Assembly (NCBI GenBank): GCA_020853775.1
Contig: JADYYH010000057.1
Coordinates: forward strand, 1-45,079
Direction: 5' to 3'
Length of the DNA stretch: 45,079 nucleotides
Source: Nitrospira sp.
GTDB lineage: Bacteria; Nitrospirota; Nitrospiria; Nitrospirales; Nitrospiraceae
The first letter of the stretch is position 1. Each line of letters begins with the position of its first letter. The notes beneath the pieces are model-generated. The model was not told where the DNA came from, did no database searches, and was given only the letters and a program-made list of their open reading frames with translations. Positions 9,105-16,722 of the stretch are shown piece after piece. A program made the position numbers and the translations under genes.

Positions 9105-10493
9105 ATGCTGGTCCCTCGCAGGTTCCGCCACATCCTGATACGGGCACTGACTCTCATGCTCCTGGGCGTTGTACTGGTGAGCCCCGACGCTCGGGCGCAG
9201 ACCCCGCGTCTCCAAGGGCAATCAGCGTCCGCCGCCGCCATGGGCAATGCCTTCGTGGCCCAAGCGGATGACCCTTCTGCACTGCATTACAACCCCGCCG
9301 GCATGACCCAGTTACACGGATTTCAAACCTTGTTCGGGACTTCGCTGATCGGCGGAACGACTCAATTTACGAGTCCCACCGGCGTTCAGGCCACGGGTGA
9401 TCGGAATGGAAGCCTGGCCTGGCCGCCTCCTGGCCACGTGTATCTGGTCGCAAATCTCAAAGATCTCGGTTTCTCGGCGCTCGGAGATTTCAGCGCCGGA
9501 ATCGGATTCAATAATCCCTTCGGCTCGCTGACGAGATACCCCAACGATGGGCCGTTTCGCAGCGCGCTGACCTTCACGACACTGCCGCTACTCGATATCA
9601 AACCTACCCTTGCCTATAAGCTCAACGATCAGCTGTCGTTCGGCTTGGGTGCGGACATCTATACCTTCTCGGGCCTCTTCGGGGAGGGACACCTGGAACA
9701 GAAATCGGTCTGGCCCGGAGGATTCGGCATTCCGACCGGCTCGCTCGTCGAAATCAACGGGAGTGATACCACGGCTGGGTTCAACGTCAGCCTCCTTTAC
9801 ACGCCGTACCGCAACAGCGAGGGGAAACCGCTTGTTAATATCGGGATGGTGTATCGCAGCCAGGCAACTCTCCATCTCACCGGCACCCTGCTGAGCAATG
9901 GGGCATTAGTGGCCAACACCGCGGCGACCTTTGTCCTCCCGCAAGTCTTCTCCGGCGGCATCGCAATTTGGCCGGTGCGCACGCCTGATCGCGAATGGAA
10001 GCTGGAATTCGACGTGGACTATGTCGGCTGGAAATCGAACCGGACCCTTGATATCCATTTGTCCAACGGCGGCCTACTGCCCTTTCCGCAAAACTGGCAA
10101 AGCGGCTATACGGCGATGTTCGGCACCGAATATCGATGGCTGCATCTCTCCTCCCTGCCGGAATGGGACGTCGCCTTGCGCGGCGGATACATGAACCAGC
10201 AAACCCAGATCCCGGACCGCACCTTCAATCCCGGCGTCCCCTCGGCCAACTCGCACATTCCCTCAGTCGGCATCGGGTTGGCCTGTCATCCCAATGGATT
10301 GTTTCTGGGACTCATCCGATGCGGCGATTTGGGGATTGGTCCGCTCAAGCCAAAGCTCTTCGCGATCGATCTGGCATACCAAGCCGCCTTGTATGAAGTG
10401 CGAACCGTCTCCGGCAATCAAAACCCGACGGTCAACGGCCGTTACGATACCCTCATCCACGCCGGCTCACTCTCATTTCGGTTCAACTACTAG
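9105..10493 (+). CDS. FadL/OMPP1/TodX-type outer-membrane transport protein
   Basis: 462 aa with a signal peptide (about 1-31, DARA-Q). The mature N-terminus (SASAAAMGNAFVAQADDPSA, then NPAGM) is the hallmark of FadL-family beta-barrels that admit hydrophobic compounds. The chain ends in aromatic FRFNY, as expected for barrel insertion. It begins 4 bp after the hybrid kinase stop and is probably co-transcribed with it. With the cytochrome and the sensor it suggests uptake and oxidation of a hydrophobic molecule, which is an inference from context. Confidence 0.87.
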   Translation: MLVPRRFRHILIRALTLMLLGVVLVSPDARAQTPRLQGQSASAAAMGNAFVAQADDPSALHYNPAGMTQLHGFQTLFGTSLIGGTTQFTSPTGVQATGDRNGSLAWPPPGHVYLVANLKDLGFSALGDFSAGIGFNNPFGSLTRYPNDGPFRSALTFTTLPLLDIKPTLAYKLNDQLSFGLGADIYTFSGLFGEGHLEQKSVWPGGFGIPTGSLVEINGSDTTAGFNVSLLYTPYRNSEGKPLVNIGMVYRSQATLHLTGTLLSNGALVANTAATFVLPQVFSGGIAIWPVRTPDREWKLEFDVDYVGWKSNRTLDIHLSNGGLLPFPQNWQSGYTAMFGTEYRWLHLSSLPEWDVALRGGYMNQQTQIPDRTFNPGVPSANSHIPSVGIGLACHPNGLFLGLIRCGDLGIGPLKPKLFAIDLAYQAALYEVRTVSGNQNPTVNGRYDTLIHAGSLSFRFNY

Positions 10494-10879
10494 GGCGCGT
10501 GGCTCAGACCTAGTCAGTCTGCCTCTTCACGCCGGTTGTTCAGGCCACTCACAGGCACGGTGATTGCGTCTCTTCTCGACAGAGCGTCCGCGGAAGGCAT
10601 GTGACCAACACAAGCTGTGCAGAACATCGCGGCGTGGCGTAGAGCCGGTTTCTTGTCGCCGGTTGCGTTCAACCGGCCGCACCTCACGCCTCCTGGATCG
10701 TGCCCATCCAGCGCTGAGCAAACCGTCTTCATCTCCACGCCATCTGCCGCGTCTTCATTCCTCACGGAGACGCGGCACTTGTACTCCCACTGCCGCTCTT
10801 GCCTGCACGCTGCAACCTATCCCTCCATCGGCCATGACTGAAATAGCTCGTTCAATCGAGCAAAATCCTTACTTCTTCC
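10494..10879. other. intergenic, no convincing gene
   Basis: This is the first part of a 629-bp gap. Open frames of 60-112 aa exist on both strands, but they are Arg/Ser/Pro-rich frame shadows without ribosome sites. A GCCGGTTG-CGTT-CAACCGGC hairpin (10658-10677, 8-bp arms) is visible but has no T-run, so I do not call it a terminator. Confidence 0.5.
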
Positions 10880-10916
10880 GTATCAGATCAGATACGGCAT
10901 GAATCTGATCCGATAC
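10880..10916. promoter_or_regulatory. paired 16-bp GTATC-N6-GATAC sites, enhancer candidate (pair A)
   Basis: Site 1 is GTATCAGATCAGATAC (10880-10895) and site 2 is GAATCTGATCCGATAC (10901-10916). Their starts are 21 bp apart, placing both on one face of the helix. They end 120 bp upstream of the -24 GG of the sigma-54-type element at 11036. The same arrangement recurs at 26284 and 26989. I read them as binding sites for an enhancer-binding protein not encoded in the window. Confidence 0.65.
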
Positions 10917-11035
10917 AGTCCAAGTCGTAGTACGTATATTCAGCCGGGGCCGAATAGAATGAGCGGGACTGCGCATGTCCTTAGAATCTCTACAGATCCG
11001 TTATTGAACTGAGAACGGGCAAACCTGCGCTCGCG

Positions 11036-11050
11036 AGGCACAACCTTTGC
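11036..11050 (+). promoter_or_regulatory. sigma-54-type -24/-12 promoter, locus A
   Basis: AGGCACAACCTTTGC has GGCAC and TTGC with the invariant GG/GC 12 bp apart; only the leading T is replaced by A. Predicted start of transcription is near 11062, 61 nt before the ATG at 11123. Support comes from the enhancer-like pair A upstream and the matching layout at locus B. Confidence 0.6.
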
Positions 11051-11122
11051 GCCTCGAGCCGTGAAAGCAGTTTCCCTAGGAAGCGCACACCGATGGGAGC
11101 ACAGCGAATACAGGGGGGCACT

Positions 11123-11299
11123 ATGTTTGCGCTCCTCTTCCTGTTTCTCGGGGTTCTCTTCCTTCTCGCAGCAGCGGGCCGCATCTGGATCGATGCGACA
11201 CCAGTCGATTCACCCACCATCGATTCAGCGGCTGCGGACAATGCCGGCGAGTCTGTCGCAATGGACCGTCCCTCCAAAGGCGACGATTCGGCCGTCTAG
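11123..11299 (+). CDS. small single-pass membrane protein (58 aa)
   Basis: The 58-aa product begins MFALLFLFLGVLFLLAAAG, one hydrophobic helix, followed by a polar Ser/Asp/Ala-rich tail. The start follows a GGGGGG ribosome site at 11113-11118 and lies 61 nt after the predicted sigma-54 start point. An in-frame upstream ATG at 11093 is less well placed. Family unknown. The helix-plus-polar-tail design is shared with the 41-aa ORF at 26509, which has the same type of control region, although the sequences do not align. Confidence 0.55.
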   Translation: MFALLFLFLGVLFLLAAAGRIWIDATPVDSPTIDSAAADNAGESVAMDRPSKGDDSAV

Positions 11300-11511
11300 C
11301 GCAGATGCTTCCCCCGTCAGACTGCTATATGAACCCAGGAGAAAGGTGTGCCGGGAATCAGATAGATCATCCGTGGGAACCGTAAAGGCGGTCACTTCTG
11401 ACGGAGAAACGATCAGGCTTGCAATCATCTCGCAGCGGATCTGTCTTGGCAGCCACTACAGCCATTTCCTGCATTCCGGAGTGGCTTGAAGGAGGCCGGA
11501 AGGAGCCAGCC

Positions 11512-11661
11512 ATGGATGGTTACTCAGGTTCCGTAGTCCTTTCTCGCTGGGTTTCTTCTCTTCGCGCTACCGATCTACCTATAACAGAGGCAAATTATCG
11601 TGCGGGTGCTGCCGGGCATAATCGTCGGCACGTCATGCTATATCACACAGGCGAGGAATGA
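11512..11661 (+). CDS. possible small protein (49 aa)
   Basis: An ATG follows AGGAG (11501-11505) by six bases, and a second purine run (AAGGAGG) lies just before it. The 49-aa product has no membrane helix and resembles nothing I know. The ribosome site is the main argument for it; the coding nature is uncertain. It lies between the 58-aa ORF and the protease gene on the same strand. Confidence 0.3.
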   Translation: MDGYSGSVVLSRWVSSLRATDLPITEANYRAGAAGHNRRHVMLYHTGEE

Positions 11662-11697
11662 ATACCCTTGAGCACCATGGTCCTAGAGGTGACGGTC

Positions 11698-12393
11698 ATG
11701 AAAAATATCCACAACGGTGTGCCCTCACTCAAGCAATTATGTATGGCGGGCAGTATTGCTGCTCTAACTTGCTTCCTCTCGCATGCCTCGGAGCTCATCG
11801 CAAACGACATGTGCTTCTCCGACGGCACATTCGGTAGCCTCGACGTGACTCAAGTGAAACAAGAGGAAGGGCCATGGTGTTGGGTGGCAAGCACCAAGGT
11901 CTTCGTCGATCGCTTTGACATGAGATCACCGCGGCTGGGGAGCCCCTATAAACAGTGCGAGCTTTACAACATTGGACAGCCGGAGAGAACAAGGGCTCAC
12001 GATTGTTGCAGCAGTCCGGCGCCACGAGGAGAGGCCGAATGTCTCGAGACGGGATGGCCAGATTACATCATGGCACCTCTTGGCATAACGGCTGCTGGTC
12101 AATGGGATCATCTTTCCTGGCAAGCGATCAAAGAACAAATCTGTCCCTCCGATGGACAAAAGGGACAGCCATTTATTTATGTCACTCAAGGCATATCTTG
12201 GCCACCTATTGCTCACACTAATGTCATAAAGGGTTTCATCGAGGATCCGGAGACCGGCACAAAGAAAGTAAGTGTAGATGATCATGAGATCACTGGTTTT
12301 CAAGATCTTGACTATGACTGTTGGTACGTTGAAGTCTGCGCGGGTCACGCTAAAAGGCTTGGAGACCAGATCATTACCTGGACAGGACATTGA
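11698..12393 (+). CDS. exported papain-like cysteine protease
   Basis: 231 aa from the ATG at 11698, chosen because AGAGGTGA precedes it and because it gives a clean signal peptide (to about residue 26). Upstream in-frame starts at 11668 (TTG) and 11677 are weaker. Q55-x5-C61 in VKQEEGPWCWVAS reads as oxyanion Gln and nucleophile Cys of papain-like/C39-like proteases (the pattern Q...WCWAAS). H173 in AHTNVIKGF is the likely catalytic His, with an Asp pair in VDDH following. The mature part has about ten more Cys, suggesting disulfides outside the cytoplasm. It leads a run of three genes for exported proteins. Substrate unknown; the TpsA exoproteins downstream are possible targets, but that is only proximity. 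Confidence 0.7.
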   Translation: MKNIHNGVPSLKQLCMAGSIAALTCFLSHASELIANDMCFSDGTFGSLDVTQVKQEEGPWCWVASTKVFVDRFDMRSPRLGSPYKQCELYNIGQPERTRAHDCCSSPAPRGEAECLETGWPDYIMAPLGITAAGQWDHLSWQAIKEQICPSDGQKGQPFIYVTQGISWPPIAHTNVIKGFIEDPETGTKKVSVDDHEITGFQDLDYDCWYVEVCAGHAKRLGDQIITWTGH

Positions 12394-12430
12394 GGCAACG
12401 ATTAAGCAACAAACTGAAAAGGAACTGCCC

Positions 12431-13219
12431 ATGCGAAGCATCACCTACAATTTCGGTTTGTTTGCGATGATCATGACGGTGATTTTGCTACCTTGCCAAT
12501 CCTATTCTGAAGATGGCCATTCTTCCCAAGAGGACGCTAAACAGGCGCTGCTCTCATTTATTGTACCTAACGCTCCTCCTGAAGCTTTGCAAGCAGCCAT
12601 TGGAGGGAAAAAGGCACTATCTCGTCTACTTAAGCAAAATGAAAGTCATGCGCGAGACTTAGGATTCTCCTCTGCTGCGGAAGCTGATGATAGTCAGACT
12701 GAATTGGGCGAACCGTTCCCATTCTTTTTTATTAGTGTAGACAAATTGAAATCATATACAGAAAAGGCGAACCCAATCCCGTTATTTATTTCTAGCTTAC
12801 AATTTCTATATCCACTCAATGCAGTCGGCTCCGGCAATGGCCCCCCTCTTTCCTCGCTCACCGTCGCCAGGGTTCCCAAACGTGTTGCCCCTAACGAAGA
12901 ATGGCGCGCGATCGGATGGGGAGCCCCAAAACTCATCCGCTTTCTGGTTTCGGCGCAACAAAAAGGTCACGCCTCTTCATCGCGTTTTATCGTGCGCATT
13001 GAAGAACTTGGTCGATATTTTCTGGGCGACTTAAGGGATAAGGAATTGTTCATCATACCTTTAATCGATGATGGGAAATACGGTTTCCTTGCAGGGACCC
13101 CCTTATCCGCTGAAGTCGCCTTTCTGAAACTTGTTCAAGAGGCACAAAGAATCTCCAGGTCGGCTTATCGTAACGAACCAATGAGTACAGACAATTCAAA
13201 AACCAGGAGGTCACCATGA
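12431..13219 (+). CDS. exported protein of unknown function
   Basis: 262 aa from the ATG at 12431, which has AAGGA eight bases upstream and yields a signal peptide (MRSITYNFGLFAMIMTVILLPCQSYS). The open frame extends back to 12278 over the protease gene and that part is not used. The mature protein has no motif I recognise; it has a run of strands with FFFISVDKL, RFIVRIEELG and ELFIIPLIDD. Codon use is more A/T-rich than in neighbouring genes. It starts 37 bp after the protease and overlaps the following lipoprotein gene by ATGA. The tail RSAYRNEPMSTDNSKTRRSP is polar. A partner or inhibitor of the protease is one possibility, with no direct evidence. Confidence 0.6.
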   Translation: MRSITYNFGLFAMIMTVILLPCQSYSEDGHSSQEDAKQALLSFIVPNAPPEALQAAIGGKKALSRLLKQNESHARDLGFSSAAEADDSQTELGEPFPFFFISVDKLKSYTEKANPIPLFISSLQFLYPLNAVGSGNGPPLSSLTVARVPKRVAPNEEWRAIGWGAPKLIRFLVSAQQKGHASSSRFIVRIEELGRYFLGDLRDKELFIIPLIDDGKYGFLAGTPLSAEVAFLKLVQEAQRISRSAYRNEPMSTDNSKTRRSP

Positions 13220-13521
13220 GAGATGCTTTTCATCCAGCGGTCAGAGCGAGAAGTTTATTAATGGTGTCTATTATGATAACCGGACTATCGCTAACAGGAT
13301 GCATTCGAACTTACGTGAACTGCGCTGACGGCTCGAATCCAGAAGAGGCGGGAGGCTGTTATACGCGGGCGGTCATGCCCGGAGATACGGCGGAAGGGCA
13401 GCCCTGCATTGGCGGCAATAAATGCAGATTTGAAAATCAGCCGGGCTGCAACTCTTCGAACCCCAGTCTAAAATGCAAGACTGTTAACAAAAGCGGGAGT
13501 TGCGAGTGTAAGTGCCTGTAA
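13216..13521 (+). CDS. small Cys-rich lipoprotein
   Basis: 101 aa. A signal peptide ends in the lipobox LTGC (Cys about 29), so the mature protein should be lipid-anchored. It has nine or more further Cys, ending CECKCL, which implies a disulfide-knotted small domain. The start overlaps the upstream stop (ATGA), and AGGAGG precedes it. Family unknown. It is the third member of the protease run. Confidence 0.65.
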   Translation: MRDAFHPAVRARSLLMVSIMITGLSLTGCIRTYVNCADGSNPEEAGGCYTRAVMPGDTAEGQPCIGGNKCRFENQPGCNSSNPSLKCKTVNKSGSCECKCL

Positions 13522-13673
13522 TACGCAGCGTTGCATCGGCCCAGACCCAATTGATATCTGGTTTGATGCGCCGGTGAAAACTTTGGGTGACGGACGAAGA
13601 ATTTATAAGAGGAGCGCGCGATGGAGAGGTCTGCAAGGACGTACGGAACTGCATGCCGCTGGGAGAAGATACC

Positions 13674-16600
13674 GTGTTAATCCGTTTCGGCACTGCGGGC
13701 CTCACAGTGCTCGCAGCCGCGGTCACAAGCCAGTTATTGCTATCTGTACCCGTTCAGGCACAAGTTGCGCCCATCACTTCATCAGGGCTCAATACCCAGA
13801 TCAGCGCTCCGATCAACAATCCAGCCGGACAGGTGCAGTACAACATCACGGGCGGAACCAGACCAGCAAACGGGCCCAACCTCTTTCATAGCTTTGGCGA
13901 ATTCAGCATTCCTACTAATAACCTCGCTAACTTCCTAAATGAAACGGCTCTGCCCACCTCCAATATTCTTGGTCGCGTCACAGGCGGCAACCCCTCAACC
14001 ATCTTCGGAATCCTCCAAACCACCGGATTCGGTAATGCCAATCTGTTCCTCATGAATCCGGCAGGGATCGTATTCGGCCCGAATGCCTCCTTGAATGTCG
14101 GGGGATCGGTGAGTTTCACAACGGCTGACTATCTACGATTGGCTGACGGCGCACGATTCACCGCGATTCCCGGACCTCAGGATGCGTCCGTCTCCAGTGC
14201 GCCGGTTGCCGCCTTTGGCTTTCTCGGAACAAACCAAGCTGCCATTACCGTTCAAGGCGGACAGCTGGCGGTCACAGAAGGGCAACTCATCTCACTCGTC
14301 GGTGGAGACATTACGATCGAGGGAGTCACACCAGCCTCCGAGACCGTCCAGCCTGCTCGAATCTACGCCCCTGGCGGCCAGATCAACTTGGTGAGCGTGG
14401 CCTCACCTGGTGAGGTCCTCACTCCCAGCCTGCAATCCGAGCAGAACATCAATGGGCAATCCTTCACGAACATGGGCAACATTTCACTCTCAGGGGGCCC
14501 GGCATTGGATGTCTCGGCGAATGCTGCCGGCACGATCAAAATCCGTGGTGGCCACCTCGTGATCGACCATGCTTCCATGGTAGCAGATACGGCCAATGCA
14601 ACTGGTGCGGCAATCGCGATCGACATCAACACTACCGAAGGGGTGCTCATATCGACTGTTGACGCTCCGGCTTTAACCGCCAGAACAACCGGTGCAGGCA
14701 ATGCCGGCGAGGTTCGAGTCTCCTCCGGCCAGATGGACATCAGCGGAACCGCAGTCGACAGCTTTCTCTATTCAATCATTGATACGCACACTTCAGGGTC
14801 AGGAAATGCGGGCAACGTTCGCATCAACACCGGTGATCTAACAGTCAGAGGCGATCCTCTTGGCGGTCTTACACTATTTATTGAGAGCGGGACCAGTGGG
14901 ACCAATCCAGGACGCGGCGGCGATGTGATGATTACAACACACACGATTGAGACCCAAGATACAAGCATCTCTACGGGCAACCTCTCAGCCTTCTTGCTTG
15001 GCCAGGGAGGCGCGAGTTACGGCGGCAATGTCAGCATTACAGCAGATAGCGTCAAGATGACACTTTCCCAAATCGTGACCGACTCATTCGACTTCGAGCA
15101 GCAGATCGGAAGGGCCGGCGATATCACCATCAATGCTCGTGACATCAATCTGAACAACACAGCATTCAGCGCTACCGGTCAGGAGCGAGGCGGCGCCATC
15201 ACAATCGACACAAATCACCTGGTGGCGGACAATTCTCAGATCGTCGCGCAAACCGTTCACGAGCCTGGCGGAAACATCACTATCACCGGGGATATCATCG
15301 AATTAACCGAAGGAAGCAGTTTCGTGTCTAGCACAGGAGGTGACGGAAATGCAGGCCTGATTACGATAACAGCCAATGATCACATCGGACTATTACGCGG
15401 GAGTGCTGCCGATCGGCCAAGTGGAGTATTTAGCAATTCATTCGGGACCTTCGGATCTCTTGGAAGTGCCGGAGATATCGCGCTGATCACCCCAAGATTA
15501 GAAATGGCCGGTGGGGCGCGTATTAACACGACCACCGCGTCCAGCGGTCGTGGCGGCAATGTGACGATCCATGCTACCGACTCAGTTTCCATGGCGGGCG
15601 AGACCGGTGGTTTCGCTCCAGAACCCCTATTCTCGCTTGGAATCCTTCAGCCAAGCGGGATCTTCACCCTGACTATCGGTGGCAATTGTTTAGGACCTTG
15701 TGGCAATGCTGGGAACGTTTCGATTTCGACCAGCGCTCTCACGATGGGGAACGGAGCTCAGATCAATAGCGGCACGAGCAGTACAGGGCAAGGTGGGAGT
15801 ATCACCGTGAATGCCCGGGATACCATCTCCATCAATGGCACATTGAGCAATGGCCAGCCGGCTGGCATGCTAAGTCGTACAATTGGATCTGAACCGGATT
15901 CTGGGACCGGCGGGAATATACTTCTTAATGCTGGCCAGTCTGTTTCATTAACCAATGGCGCCGGCGTTTCAGCCAGCAGCACCGGCCCTGCGAATGCCGG
16001 TAACATTGCCATCAATGCCGGCGCGCAGTTCTTCAGCCAAAATGCCGCCGTGACGACAGCAGCAGCCCAGGCCAGCGGCGGTAATATCACCGTGCAGGCC
16101 ACCGATTCCATCCGACTCATTAACAGTCAATTGAACACCTCGGTCCAGGGCGGCCCCAATACATCGGGCGGAAACATCCTCCTCGATCCGGCCATTGTCA
16201 CCCTCCAAAATAGCCAAGTTACGGCTCAGGCCGTGCAGGGGCAAGGCGGCAACATCAGCATCATCGCAGGGACCTTCCTTGCCGACCAGACCAGTATCGT
16301 GAACGCGTCGTCTCAATTCGGACTGAGCGGTACCGTGACTATTCAATCCCCGGTTTCCAGCTTGAGCAACACGCTGGCGCCCCTGCCGCAACGCCCCCTG
16401 CTGGCTCAGCCGTTGCTCACCCAGCGGTGCGCAGCGCAAATAGGCGGCCAATTGAGCAGCCTCGTGCTGGCCGGACGGGAAGCGCTCCCGGTCGAACCGG
16501 GCGGATGGCTGATGAGCCCTCTCGCCAAGATGACAGGCGACGAGCCGATCTCGCATGGTCACGTCGCCACAAATGAAGTGTTCAAACTTCCGCTTGAAGA

Positions 16601-16682
16601 GCCTATGCGACCAGGGTCGGATCAACGTAACTGGTGGTTACCACGAGAGGGCACCGACCAAGCAGCCGGTTGCGGGTCCTGA
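13674..16682 (+). CDS. TpsA-type exoprotein, filamentous-hemagglutinin-like (copy 1)
   Basis: 1002 aa from the GTG at 13674, which has GGGAG eight bases upstream and gives a signal peptide ending VPVQA-Q. An ATG at 13653 is the alternative. The TPS domain begins ITSSGLNTQI and contains LFHSFGEF, NLFLMNPAGIVFGPNA and LNVGGSV, the haemagglutination-activity domain that TpsB recognises. The body is a Gly/Asn/Thr/Ser-rich beta-helix with repeating GN(A/I)...I units. The C-terminal 200 residues closely match copy 2. Two Cys are conserved at the end, in QRCAAQ and in the last five residues (AAGCGS). The protein should be secreted to the cell surface through the TpsB at 20294. A 19-codon ORF (13621-13680, AGGAG before its ATG) ends overlapping the GTG and could couple translation. 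Confidence 0.87.
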   Translation: MLIRFGTAGLTVLAAAVTSQLLLSVPVQAQVAPITSSGLNTQISAPINNPAGQVQYNITGGTRPANGPNLFHSFGEFSIPTNNLANFLNETALPTSNILGRVTGGNPSTIFGILQTTGFGNANLFLMNPAGIVFGPNASLNVGGSVSFTTADYLRLADGARFTAIPGPQDASVSSAPVAAFGFLGTNQAAITVQGGQLAVTEGQLISLVGGDITIEGVTPASETVQPARIYAPGGQINLVSVASPGEVLTPSLQSEQNINGQSFTNMGNISLSGGPALDVSANAAGTIKIRGGHLVIDHASMVADTANATGAAIAIDINTTEGVLISTVDAPALTARTTGAGNAGEVRVSSGQMDISGTAVDSFLYSIIDTHTSGSGNAGNVRINTGDLTVRGDPLGGLTLFIESGTSGTNPGRGGDVMITTHTIETQDTSISTGNLSAFLLGQGGASYGGNVSITADSVKMTLSQIVTDSFDFEQQIGRAGDITINARDINLNNTAFSATGQERGGAITIDTNHLVADNSQIVAQTVHEPGGNITITGDIIELTEGSSFVSSTGGDGNAGLITITANDHIGLLRGSAADRPSGVFSNSFGTFGSLGSAGDIALITPRLEMAGGARINTTTASSGRGGNVTIHATDSVSMAGETGGFAPEPLFSLGILQPSGIFTLTIGGNCLGPCGNAGNVSISTSALTMGNGAQINSGTSSTGQGGSITVNARDTISINGTLSNGQPAGMLSRTIGSEPDSGTGGNILLNAGQSVSLTNGAGVSASSTGPANAGNIAINAGAQFFSQNAAVTTAAAQASGGNITVQATDSIRLINSQLNTSVQGGPNTSGGNILLDPAIVTLQNSQVTAQAVQGQGGNISIIAGTFLADQTSIVNASSQFGLSGTVTIQSPVSSLSNTLAPLPQRPLLAQPLLTQRCAAQIGGQLSSLVLAGREALPVEPGGWLMSPLAKMTGDEPISHGHVATNEVFKLPLEEPMRPGSDQRNWWLPREGTDQAAGCGS

Positions 16683-16722
16683 AAACGGCCACGTCGACCA
16701 GCGGGTAGCCTAAAAAGCTTCT

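Noticed and set aside
10658-10677. 8-bp hairpin as a terminator for the FadL gene
   Set aside because: There is no T-run on either strand and it lies 165 bp past the stop codon.
10564-10902. 112-aa open frame in the gap after the FadL gene
   Set aside because: It has no ribosome site, is unusually rich in Arg, Ser and Pro, and runs into enhancer pair A. It reads like noncoding GC-rich DNA.
11346-11489. Possible GTG-started ORF of 47 codons with AGGAGAAAG upstream
   Set aside because: The ribosome site looks fair but the product has no protein character and a better-placed small ORF follows. Not strong enough to annotate.
12278-12430. N-terminal extension of the 262-aa exported protein
   Set aside because: It overlaps the protease gene, and the ATG at 12431 has a ribosome site and signal peptide.
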